A stretch of DNA of 64,000 nt from JAKJEP01 sp964580995 (GTDB lineage Bacteria > Planctomycetota > Phycisphaerae > Sedimentisphaerales > SM23-30), in the NCBI GenBank assembly GCA_964580995.1, contig CAZOMV010000002.1:1-64000 (forward strand), given 5' to 3'. A program made the translations under genes and the position numbers. The notes beneath the pieces were generated by a model, which worked only from the letters and a program-made list of their open reading frames with translations, did no database searches and was not told the DNA's origin. Position 1 is the stretch's first letter; each line of letters opens with the position of its first letter. Below, piece by piece: positions 45,991-54,254 of this stretch.

Positions 45991-46195
45991 CAAAACTCCA
46001 AAAAATCCTGTTTTCGCACTACCTGCCGCTTTATACTCGATTCTCTCCCGGTTGTATAGTCCCCATACGAGAGAACCCCGTTTTTTTGGTATTTCTTTTG
46101 ACGGCCCAGCCCCAAACCGGTAATATACTATGTTTGTTTTGCCGCCAAGGCAGTTTAGAATACTCTATACCAAAACCGGATACATGGACGGAATT
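45991..46195. other. Divergent promoter region with a hairpin
   Basis: TTCTCTC (46041-46047) and GAGAGAA (46069-46075), with inner GTAT/ATAC pairing, form a hairpin. A T-tract follows at 46081. It lies upstream of the promoter of the DUF1015 gene. I cannot assign it a function. Confidence 0.4.
46098..46126 (+). promoter_or_regulatory. Sigma-70-type promoter for DUF1015-serC
   Basis: TTGACG (46098-46103) and TAATAT (46121-46126) lie 17 bp apart. Transcription would begin near 46133, giving a leader of about 60 nt. Confidence 0.6.
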
Positions 46196-47509
46196 ATGAT
46201 AATCAAAGCATTCCAGGGTTTTCGCTATAATCCCGGCGTCGTCGGCGATCCCGGCCTGTGCATCGCGCCCCCGTATGACGTCATCGACGCCGACCACCAG
46301 CAGCGCCTCTACCAACAGGCCCCATACAATATCATCCGCATCAGCAAGGGAAAAACCTTTACCGCCGACAACCATTCCGACAATGTCTATACCCGCGCCA
46401 ACGCCTTTCTCCGCGACTTCATCCGCCAGGGCGCCTTAAAACAGGACGAAAAAGATTCCATCTACGTCTATGCCCAGGATTTCACCATCGGCGATACCTC
46501 CTATCGCCGCACCGGCTTCATCGCCCTGGGCGAACTCCAGGACTACGGCGGCGCCGTCAAGCCCCACGAGCAAACTCTCGCCGGCCCCAAGGCCGACCGG
46601 CTCCATCTCACCCGCGCCACCAAAACCCAGATCGGCCAGATCTTCATGATGTACAGCGATCCGGCCAAAACCATCGATGCCATCCTCGAGCAGGTCTGCC
46701 GGGGCCAGGAACTCCTTCGCCATATCGACGAGGACCAGGTCACCCACCGCCTCTACGCCCTGACCGATCCCACTCACATCGCCGCCCTCCAAAACGTCAT
46801 GGCCGAAAAAGATGTCTTCATCGCCGACGGCCACCATCGCTACGAAACCGCCGTCAATTACTACCACGAAACCGGCAATCCCGCCGCTGCCTTCCAGATG
46901 ATGGCCTTCGTCAATATGCACAACGAAGGCCTGATCGTCCTGCCCACCCACCGCCTCCTCCGCGATCTGCCCGATTTCGAGCCCGCCCGCCTCCTCGACA
47001 ACCTGAAAAACTTCTTCGACGTCGCCCGCCTGTCCTACGGCGATATGGTCGAAAAATCGGAAAAATGCCAGATGATGCAGGACGCCCTCACCGTGGAATT
47101 CGAAACCGGCCAGCACGCCTTCGGCATGTATTTCAACGACGGCGCCTTCTATGTCGCCACCCTCCGCGACCTGGCCCCCATGGAAACCGTCGCGCCCAGC
47201 TACGGTCCGGCCTGGCGGCAACTGGACGTCGCTATCCTGCACAAGCTCATCCTCGAAAATATGCTGGGCATCGGCGAAGAAGCCCTCACCAAAGAAAGCT
47301 ACCTCGAATACATCAAGGATTTCGGCGACGCCACCGCCCGGGCCATCGACCAGGTGGACGCCGGCCAGGCCCAGGGCCTCTTCTTTCTCAATCCCACCCG
47401 CGTGGCCGAGGTGGAGGCCGTCGTGGCCGAAGGCGAAAAAATGCCCCAGAAATCCACCTTCTTTTTTCCCAAGATCTTCACCGGCCTGGTCCTAAATGTC
47501 TTAGGGTAA
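46196..47509 (+). CDS. DUF1015 family protein
   Basis: The 437-residue protein has the DUF1015 core: IKAFQGFRYNP, IAPPYDVID, GAVKPHEQTLAGPKADRL, and FIADGHHRYETAVNYY. The family, of unknown function, is often found beside serine biosynthesis genes, as here with serC 71 nt downstream. ATG 46196 is the usual start; ATG 46184 is possible. The plus strand is extremely C-rich here. Confidence 0.88.
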   Translation: MIIKAFQGFRYNPGVVGDPGLCIAPPYDVIDADHQQRLYQQAPYNIIRISKGKTFTADNHSDNVYTRANAFLRDFIRQGALKQDEKDSIYVYAQDFTIGDTSYRRTGFIALGELQDYGGAVKPHEQTLAGPKADRLHLTRATKTQIGQIFMMYSDPAKTIDAILEQVCRGQELLRHIDEDQVTHRLYALTDPTHIAALQNVMAEKDVFIADGHHRYETAVNYYHETGNPAAAFQMMAFVNMHNEGLIVLPTHRLLRDLPDFEPARLLDNLKNFFDVARLSYGDMVEKSEKCQMMQDALTVEFETGQHAFGMYFNDGAFYVATLRDLAPMETVAPSYGPAWRQLDVAILHKLILENMLGIGEEALTKESYLEYIKDFGDATARAIDQVDAGQAQGLFFLNPTRVAEVEAVVAEGEKMPQKSTFFFPKIFTGLVLNVLG

Positions 47510-47580
47510 ACCCGGTCTTCCGGTTATCATAAGGAATAGCAAGTTTTCAAAATTTTTACATGAGGTAAAGGAGATTAAAC

Positions 47581-48669
47581 ATGGCACGAATGCACAATTA
47601 CTATGCAGGCCCCGCGGCCTTACCCTTGCAGGCGATCGAAGCCACGCGCGACGAATTGCTGGATTTTCAGAACAGCGGCGTAAGTGTACTGGAAACCTCG
47701 CACCGCTCCAAAGAATACGAACAAATGCACAACGAAACCATCACGCTGCTCAAAGAGCTGATGGGCCTCGGTGACAACTTCAAGGTCCTCTTCCTCGGAG
47801 GCGGTGCCAGCCTGCAATTCGCCATGGTCCCCATGAACTTCCTCTCCGCCGGCAAGTCCGCTGATTATATCCTCACCGGTGCCTGGAGTAAAAAAGCTAT
47901 CAAGGAAGCCAAAATCCTCGGCACGCCCCGCGTCGCCGCCACCACCGAAAAGGACGGCGTCTTCCGCACCATTCCCAAACAGAAGGACCTCAGCCTCGAT
48001 CCCAACGCCGTCTATTGCCACCTCACTTCCAACAATACCATCTTCGGCACCCAGTGGCGGCAGTTCCCCAATACCGGCTCGGTCCCGCTGGTCGCCGACA
48101 TGTCCAGCGACATCCTCTCCCACCGGTTTGACCCGGCCCCCTTCGGCCTGATCTACGCCGGCGCCCAGAAGAATCTCGGACCCGCCGGCCTCACCGTCGT
48201 CATCATCCGCGACGATATGCTCGCCAAAACCAACAAGAACATCCCCACCATGCTGTCCTACAACACCCATGCCGACGAAAATTCCCTCTACAATACCCCG
48301 CCCTGCTTCGCCATCTATGTCATGAACAAGGTCCTCCACTGGCTCAAGGACCGCGGCGGCGTGGCGGCCATGGAAAAGGAAAACACCGAAAAGGCCAAAC
48401 TCATCTACGGCACCATCGACAACTCCAACGGCTTCTACACCAACCCCATCCCCGCTGAAGACCGCTCCCAGATGAATATTGTCTTCCGCCTGACCACCGA
48501 AGACCTCGAAAAGAAATTCGTCTCCGAGGGCCTCAAAGCCGGTTTCGTCGGCCTCAAGGGCCATCGCAGCGTCGGCGGTATCCGTGTCTCCGCCTACAAC
48601 GCCAACGGCCTGGATTCCATCAAGGACTGCGTCGCCTTCATGAAATCCTTCGCCTCCCAAAACAGCTAG
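47581..48669 (+). CDS. serC: Phosphoserine aminotransferase
   Basis: SerC converts 3-phosphohydroxypyruvate to phosphoserine, with glutamate as amino donor. The 362-residue PLP enzyme has NYYAGPAALP, LETSHRSKEY, FLGGGASLQFAMVPMN and the cofactor lysine in YAGAQKNLGPAGL. C-terminal GLKGHRSVGGIRVSAYNA binds substrate phosphate. A good GGAG site precedes ATG. A terminator follows. serA is not in the window. Confidence 0.95.
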   Translation: MARMHNYYAGPAALPLQAIEATRDELLDFQNSGVSVLETSHRSKEYEQMHNETITLLKELMGLGDNFKVLFLGGGASLQFAMVPMNFLSAGKSADYILTGAWSKKAIKEAKILGTPRVAATTEKDGVFRTIPKQKDLSLDPNAVYCHLTSNNTIFGTQWRQFPNTGSVPLVADMSSDILSHRFDPAPFGLIYAGAQKNLGPAGLTVVIIRDDMLAKTNKNIPTMLSYNTHADENSLYNTPPCFAIYVMNKVLHWLKDRGGVAAMEKENTEKAKLIYGTIDNSNGFYTNPIPAEDRSQMNIVFRLTTEDLEKKFVSEGLKAGFVGLKGHRSVGGIRVSAYNANGLDSIKDCVAFMKSFASQNS

Positions 48670-48711
48670 TTCCCCACCGGGAAGGCCCCCCGTTTTCCCT
48701 TGCGTGTCCCC

Positions 48712-48743
48712 ACGGCCCGGACCCAGTTTCCGGGCCGTTTTTC
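48712..48743 (+). terminator. Rho-independent terminator after serC
   Basis: ACGGCCCGGA (48712-48721) pairs perfectly with TCCGGGCCGT (48729-48738), around a 7-nt loop, followed by five T. It ends the DUF1015-serC transcript. Confidence 0.85.
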
Positions 48744-49774
48744 TTTCTGCGTTTTGTTCCCGCGGGAGTACCGGCTGGCCGTAATACGCAAAGATATATA
48801 TGGGGACATTCAGCCACCATGCTGGAATCCACACCTTTTGGTCCATCATCGTATCCTCCTGTAAAAAAAATATTTACCACAGATTCGATCAGCCAAACCA
48901 TCCGGTTTGGCTTCGCTATAGTTATTATAATATCATAATTTATTTTGCCGGCAGAATCCAATAGCTCCTCTATATAGGGGCCGATGTCCACGAATGCGCA
49001 AGGATTTTTCCATTTTTTTGGGAGAAAATGACGTAAACCCTTGTCAAAGCTCAACAAAATTTTTTTACGTTGCGCAATTTTGGCCATTCACCGTGGCCGT
49101 TATTGCGCAATTTTTCCTTATCCATTTGATTTCAACTGGTTATGGCATTATTGTATGTGGGTTGGGCAGGGAAAATGGTAAGCTGGATGGATTGGGTAAG
49201 ATTGGTAAATGTTGAATAAAGTGTAGTAAAAGATGAATGAAGTGATATAGAAGTATAGAAAAACCGCATGAAGCCTGAGTAAAACATATATAAAAGCGAA
49301 TGTTTTTTACGCGTGGCATCTTGGCTGCGGCAGAAAGGTTTGCGGGACAAAGTTGCCTATATTTCCTATTTTTTCTCTATTGAAATAACTGGAGAGGGAA
49401 GAAGAAATTTTATTTTCAACCCGACCAGATGGGGGAGGAAAAGGCGATTCGGCTGGGGTTCGGGGCAATCATTCTGATCGGGTAATCTGCTGGGGGCTGG
49501 GAGGTTGGGGAGGGGAGGCAGGAGGGGTGCTGACGGGGGGGCGGGGTCAGGTCCGAGGGCGGGAAGAATGGCTGGAAAATATCAAATTTATTATTGGTTT
49601 GGAGTTGAGGCAGGGGTAGAATGGGGGCAGATTGGGCAGCATGAAGTGACAGGCAAGGTTTTTAAATATGGGAATAAGCGAATAAAATTGAATCACGGAT
49701 TACACTGGTTGCATGGATTAAAGAGAATGCATAATCAAGGAAATGAAAATGTTTAGCCGGATTGTAGGAATAAA
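48744..49774. other. Gene-poor region between serC and the KAP-LRR gene
   Basis: No convincing gene is visible in about 1 kb. Three related TGCGCAA words followed by T-runs occur at about 48994, 49073 and 49102. The right half is purine-rich and carries a G-run cluster (49492-49546). The region marks the change from C-rich housekeeping DNA to AT-rich accessory DNA. Confidence 0.55.
49492..49546 (+). other. G-quadruplex-prone G-run cluster
   Basis: Runs of three or more G occur at 49492-49496, 49499-49501, 49507-49510, 49512-49515, 49523-49526, 49535-49541 and 49543-49546. The first four satisfy the standard G3+N1-7 pattern. It lies about 230 bp upstream of the KAP-LRR start. Confidence 0.6.
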
Positions 49775-52618
49775 ATGCGTAAAGAAAATGATGTTAATGT
49801 ATTTGATAGTCTGATTGCTGAAGCACCTAAAATTGCAGTTCTAAGTGATAATCCCATATCACTGGGAGAGATGAATAAAGATACCTTTCATTTAAGTTAT
49901 CATCTGGGGCCGATCTACGATATTATACGTCATGAGGACACGCAAATGCCTCTGACAATCGGCGTCTATGGTAAATGGGGATGCGGGAAAACCACGGCCA
50001 TGAGATGGCTTGATGACGCTTTAAGACTGTGGAACAAGTCCGCAGAATCAAAAAATAAAATAACAACCAGAAACAGCTGGTTTTACCCCTGGAAATACCA
50101 TGATAAAGAAGAAGTCTGGAAAGGACTGATTAGTGAAGTAATATTAAATGCCATTGACTTTAAAAATGCCGAGTCTAAAACAGTGCTTAAAGCGGTTAAA
50201 TTGCTTTCGTCATTTATTGGGAAATCAGCATTTGATATAGTTTCCGCTTGTGAATTTGAGGTGCCTGGGTTTAAGATAAATGGTGATATTGCAAAACAGA
50301 TTAAAGATAATTTCAATACGGTCAACCATCCGGAAAAATCCTACCTTAACGAATATGAACGAGAACTGGACCAATGGATAAAAGATATACTATCGAATAA
50401 CAAAAGAATGGTTATTTTTATCGATGACCTTGATCGATGTATGCCCGATATTGCCCTGCAGGTACTAGAGGCGATAAAGCTTTATCTTAAAATCGAAAAA
50501 ATAATATTTGTTATAGGTATGGATAGAAATATCGTTGAAAAGGCGGTAAAAGCTTATTGCGAAGAAAAACATATTGATGTAGACGATGATTATGGAAGAA
50601 AGTATCTGGAAAAAATGTTTCAGGTTGAATTGCAGATGTCGCCATCCCAACGTGAGATGGACCTGTATCTTGATGCGCAACTGGAGACGGTACACTTTAA
50701 AAAATGTATTGACCGAAAGAGTAAAAAAGGAAAAAGCAGTTATGAATTGTTTAAACATTTGATAGCCAAATATGGCGGGCGAAATCCCAGGGAAGTAAAA
50801 AGGCTTATTAACAATTCATTAATAAGAGGGGCTGGTGCAGATAAAATAAGAATCAATTCAAAGAAATTAACTTTTGAACAGGGAGTTCAGTTATATTTTA
50901 TTCAAAAGATACTTATCGAAAGGTACAATCGATTTGAAGTGGTTGGTGATGGAGACATTGGTGATGGATTTTTTACAAAGTGGTCAACAATCGTGCGTGA
51001 AAATAATCAAAAAAACGGATTTTTTCGTATTCTTAGTAAAACAACCATAGAGCGATATATGCCTGATAAAAGAGAAAAGGAAACGGATACTGTTTCAAGA
51101 AATAGTGAAAAGTTGGCAGATTATCTTGTAGATACTTATTCGCAGTATTACAGCACTATTCTTCAAAGTGAAGAATATTCTGATTTACTAATCCTGCTTT
51201 CCGATGAGGATCTTGGGGATCTCATGCAGATTGAATATTCGGCGGAAATTGCGGTATTTGCCAAGGAGCAACAGCTTGAGGTACCAGTTGCTGATGATGA
51301 CAAAATTATTAATGCTGTGATTGCAGAAAAACTTGGGAAAGATCCACAGGATTTGACGGAGAAGGACTATGAAGTTATTAGCGATCTTGATCTTGCCGGC
51401 AAAAAGATATCTGACATTAAGCGACTTAAAAAGTGTGTCAATTTAAAAATATTAGACATGGAGGGTGCCGGCATCAGCGATATTTCACCACTTAGTCAGC
51501 TCCTACAGTTGGAAAGATTAAATCTAAACAATAATCAAATTAAAGACATTTCATCGCTCAGGGATATGGTGAATTTAACGGTATTGTCATTGTACGATAA
51601 TAATATTGATGACATAAGTCCGTTGCGTAATTTGACACAATTGATGAGTTTATATCTAAGCAAAAATCAGGTCCAAGATATTTCTCCGCTTGAAAATTTA
51701 GTGAATCTTACGGAATTATCATTATATGGGAACAAGATAGATGATATTACATCACTCAAAGGGTTGACAAACCTGGTGGACTTATATTTATTTGACAATC
51801 AGATCAAAAACATTTCCGCGCTCGAAGCAATAACACATCTGAAAAGTTTACTTTTAAATCAGAATCATATTAGCGATGTATTTTCACTGGAAAAATTAGT
51901 AACCCTTAAAACTCTACATTTGGAAAATAATCAGATTAAAAATATTTCGCCCCTTGCAAAACTAGTAAATTTGACTGAATTAAATTTAAGTGATAATCAG
52001 ATTAGTAATATCTCGTCTCTCAAAGATATGAAAAATCTTGGAGGATTACACTTAAGCAAAAATCCTGTCCAAAACATACATCTGTTATGTGAATTAACGA
52101 ACCTAAACGCATTAGATCTTTCGGAAACTATGGTAGAAGACCTTGCACCTCTGGCGATGTTAAGTAATTTGAGCCGGCTTTGTATTCGCCGCACACAAAT
52201 CAATAATCTTGAACCGATAAAAATACTTGTAAATCTGAAAAGTGTATTTCTGGAGGGTTGCACGAATATTACTGATGAACAGATTCGCGATCTGCAAAAG
52301 ACTTTGCCGAATTGTGAAATTCAAGCATTTATAAAAGAAGTCACTCTTCTAAATAGAAAATACAGATTATTTTTTAACCCAAAGATAAAAGGAAAATCCA
52401 AAATTATGCAGTTTGGCGCAAATGGGGTGATACTTGAAGGCAAAAACAAGAATGAGTCGTCTTGGCAAATTCGTAATGGTTTTCTTGAATTGCTAAATTC
52501 TGACGGACAGGTGCATAGCCGTTTTTACTTTATTCCCAAAGATAACCGATTCAATCATACCAACGATGCGGACACACATTCCATCCGAGGGCAATATATT
52601 GTGCTGGAGGAAAATTAA
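49775..52618 (+). CDS. KAP-type P-loop NTPase with leucine-rich repeats (NLR-like)
   Basis: This is a 947-residue multidomain protein. Residues ~35-400 form a KAP-family NTPase: Walker A GVYGKWGCGKTTA (63-75), Walker B MVIFIDDLDRC (211-221) and YGGRNPREVKRLINN, the family's C-terminal motif. A ~120-residue linker follows. Residues ~530-848 hold 14 leucine-rich repeats of 22 residues, of the internalin-like LxLxxNQIxDISPLxxLxNL type. A final ~95-residue domain (MQFGANGVILEGKN, SSWQIRNGFLELLNSDG, SRFYFIP) looks beta-rich and is unassigned. No transmembrane insert is evident in the NTPase. The gene is much more AT-rich than its neighbours and has no operon partner. An immune or stress sensor role is an inference from layout. 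Confidence 0.85.
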   Translation: MRKENDVNVFDSLIAEAPKIAVLSDNPISLGEMNKDTFHLSYHLGPIYDIIRHEDTQMPLTIGVYGKWGCGKTTAMRWLDDALRLWNKSAESKNKITTRNSWFYPWKYHDKEEVWKGLISEVILNAIDFKNAESKTVLKAVKLLSSFIGKSAFDIVSACEFEVPGFKINGDIAKQIKDNFNTVNHPEKSYLNEYERELDQWIKDILSNNKRMVIFIDDLDRCMPDIALQVLEAIKLYLKIEKIIFVIGMDRNIVEKAVKAYCEEKHIDVDDDYGRKYLEKMFQVELQMSPSQREMDLYLDAQLETVHFKKCIDRKSKKGKSSYELFKHLIAKYGGRNPREVKRLINNSLIRGAGADKIRINSKKLTFEQGVQLYFIQKILIERYNRFEVVGDGDIGDGFFTKWSTIVRENNQKNGFFRILSKTTIERYMPDKREKETDTVSRNSEKLADYLVDTYSQYYSTILQSEEYSDLLILLSDEDLGDLMQIEYSAEIAVFAKEQQLEVPVADDDKIINAVIAEKLGKDPQDLTEKDYEVISDLDLAGKKISDIKRLKKCVNLKILDMEGAGISDISPLSQLLQLERLNLNNNQIKDISSLRDMVNLTVLSLYDNNIDDISPLRNLTQLMSLYLSKNQVQDISPLENLVNLTELSLYGNKIDDITSLKGLTNLVDLYLFDNQIKNISALEAITHLKSLLLNQNHISDVFSLEKLVTLKTLHLENNQIKNISPLAKLVNLTELNLSDNQISNISSLKDMKNLGGLHLSKNPVQNIHLLCELTNLNALDLSETMVEDLAPLAMLSNLSRLCIRRTQINNLEPIKILVNLKSVFLEGCTNITDEQIRDLQKTLPNCEIQAFIKEVTLLNRKYRLFFNPKIKGKSKIMQFGANGVILEGKNKNESSWQIRNGFLELLNSDGQVHSRFYFIPKDNRFNHTNDADTHSIRGQYIVLEEN

Positions 52619-52660
52619 GATCGATTTTGTTTTGATTATCACAGGGAATGAATGGACATA

Positions 52661-52697
52661 CACGGACATACACGGACTGGCACGGACGGTCACGGAC
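52661..52697. repeat. Four CACGGAC repeats spaced exactly 10 bp
   Basis: CACGGAC occurs at 52661, 52671, 52681 and 52691, a decamer tandem array with a variable three-base spacer. The array lies in the 273-bp gap after the KAP-LRR gene. Similar CACGGAC-rich arrays are common in bacterial intergenic DNA near four-helix-bundle genes, from memory. Confidence 0.7.
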
Positions 52698-52764
52698 AAA
52701 GAAGATGGGATGAAAGAAAAGAAGAGAAGAGGAAAGAAATTTCAGAAGAAAGAAAAGAAAATAG

Positions 52765-52807
52765 ATTCCTGCCCCTGATCGGGTCAAGGGCAGGCTTTTG
52801 CAGGAAT
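52765..52807. repeat. REP-like palindrome, copy A
   Basis: ATTCCTGC (52765-52772) and GCAGGAAT (52800-52807) form the outer arms; CCTGCCC (52768-52774) and GGGCAGG (52788-52794) can pair inside. The outer arms match those of copy B at 57602-57621 apart from one base pair. Such short ATTCC-type palindromes are scattered, non-coding repeats in many bacteria. Confidence 0.55.
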
Positions 52808-52891
52808 CCCGATATATTGGGAACGGACGAGAGGCGGGGCAGGTGAGTTTGGCAGTTCAGAAAGAGATACTGACTGAAAGGAGGATATACA

Positions 52892-53537
52892 ATGGCAGAA
52901 CATGAGAAAATCCTGGTCAAGCATGGAGGGTATCGGAAACTAAAGAGTTTCCAGGTGGCGCAGCTTGTTTATGATGTTACGGTGCGTTTTTGCCAGCGGT
53001 ATATCGATCCGTACAGCAGGACGAAAGACCAGATGGTCCAGGCAGCGCGGAGCGGGATGGCGAATATCGCGGAAGGATCGCAGGCGTCGGACATCCAAAA
53101 AGACAGAATTGAAGCTGACCAATGTGGCCCGGGCGAGTCTGGAGGAGTTGCGGCTGGACTATGAGGATTATTTACGACAGCGGGGGCTGCCGGTTTTCGA
53201 GGCGGAGGATCCGATATTAAAACGTTTTAAGGCCCGAAGGTGCAAGACGATTGCAGAGGTGAGCGATTGGATTCAACAAGAACGAAAGCAAATTCCAGAC
53301 GGACAGGGATCCACACCGCCGAGCAAAGATCCCGATGGTTTTGCGGTGGACAATGGCAATCCGGGGAAGCCCTTTTCTTCGGCGGAACTGGCAGCCAATG
53401 CGGCTTTGTCGCTGCTGAATCTGGTGTGCTATCTGCTGGGCCGGCAGATAGCGACCCAGGCGGAGGCCTTTGAACAGGAAGGAGGATTTACGGAACGGCT
53501 GCACCGGGTCCGGAAACAAAGACCGGGGAAAACATGA
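52892..53537 (+). pseudogene. Four-helix-bundle suffix protein, frameshifted
   Basis: Two frames make up one protein. The first (from ATG 52892, after a strong AAAGGAGG) reads YRKLKSFQVAQLVYDVTVRF, ARSGMANIAEGSQAS. The second frame takes over with SKKTELKLTNVARASLEELRLDYEDYLRQRGLP and continues to RKQRPGKT. The change is at about 53090, after GCGTCGG; two bases are missing (or one is extra) relative to the expected GSQASGTSKKTELKL. The intact protein would be about 215 residues. These proteins resemble the S23 intervening-sequence protein; their role is unknown. A sequencing error is possible. Confidence 0.75.
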
Positions 53538-53686
53538 AGTGAGCGGGGAAGGGATGGGCGGGTGCGAGGAGCGATAAAGGTCCGATAAGTTGTTGGGAGG
53601 GGGGATAAATTGGTGAGGAAGGGTTGGAATAAAGCCGAATTATATTGTATGCTTACGAGGAGTCTTTCTGAATTAGCGGAAAAAGT

Positions 53687-54238
53687 ATGGATAAATATCA
53701 GGAACGAGAAATAGTACGTCGGCATGTTCGCGACAAGCATCTGACGGCGGCGGCCGCGGCGGCGGTGCTGGGGGGGCGTCGTTCGAGCGGGGATAGTCTG
53801 AATATTATCCGGCTGCTGGGCAATTCCGATCCGGAGGTCCGCAAGGGGGCGATCCGGAATCTGGCGGGGGTAGGGGGGACTTCCGCCCAGACGGCGATAG
53901 CCGGTCGCGTGGGTGATTCGGATCCGGGGGTGCGGGTGGAAGCCTGCCGGGCACTGGGGCGGCTGCGGGCGCACCAGGCGAAACGGCAATTGTACGATGT
54001 GCTGGGGGATCGGCATGGTGAGGTCTGTTGTGCGGCGGCGGAAGCGCTGGCGGCCATGGGAGACAAGCACGGGCTGCCGTATGTGGCCCGGCTGGTCTGT
54101 ACCAGCGGGATCCACCAGATCCCGGCGCTGCGGTGTTTCTGTCAGATCACGGGGCAGAAATTTCCGCTGAATTCCCGCGGGCTGGCGGAGGCGATTGGCT
54201 GGATACGATTCCATCAAAACGATATCATGAAATTTTGA
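53687..54238 (+). CDS. HEAT-repeat protein
   Basis: The 183-residue protein has two to three HEAT (PBS-lyase type) repeats in residues 30-150: LLGNSDPEVRKGAIRNLAGV, VGDSDPGVRVEACRALGRL and LGDRHGEVCCAAAEALAAMG. The N-terminus has an Ala-rich stretch (HLTAAAAAAVLGG). Such repeats usually bind proteins. The last codons overlap a 14-bp inverted repeat (54233-54246), and the stop TGA is inside it, so the C-terminus may have been altered by an insertion. The function is unknown. Confidence 0.75.
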   Translation: MDKYQEREIVRRHVRDKHLTAAAAAAVLGGRRSSGDSLNIIRLLGNSDPEVRKGAIRNLAGVGGTSAQTAIAGRVGDSDPGVRVEACRALGRLRAHQAKRQLYDVLGDRHGEVCCAAAEALAAMGDKHGLPYVARLVCTSGIHQIPALRCFCQITGQKFPLNSRGLAEAIGWIRFHQNDIMKF

Positions 54239-54246
54239 CGCTGGCG
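54233..54246 (+). repeat. Left copy of a 14-bp inverted repeat
   Basis: TTTTGACGCTGGCG is the exact reverse complement of CGCCAGCGTCAAAA at 57387-57400. The pair brackets the secreted carbohydrate-binding-type gene. No matching direct repeat is seen just outside. Confidence 0.6.
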
Positions 54247-54254
54247 CCGCGGCC

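Noticed and set aside
45837..46199. 120-codon plus-strand frame before the DUF1015 gene
   Set aside because: It is low-complexity, has no ribosome-binding site, and overlaps the promoter and the better-supported minus-strand small gene.
48638..49215. Reading frames in the serC-KAP gap
   Set aside because: No family resemblance, poor starts and atypical composition.
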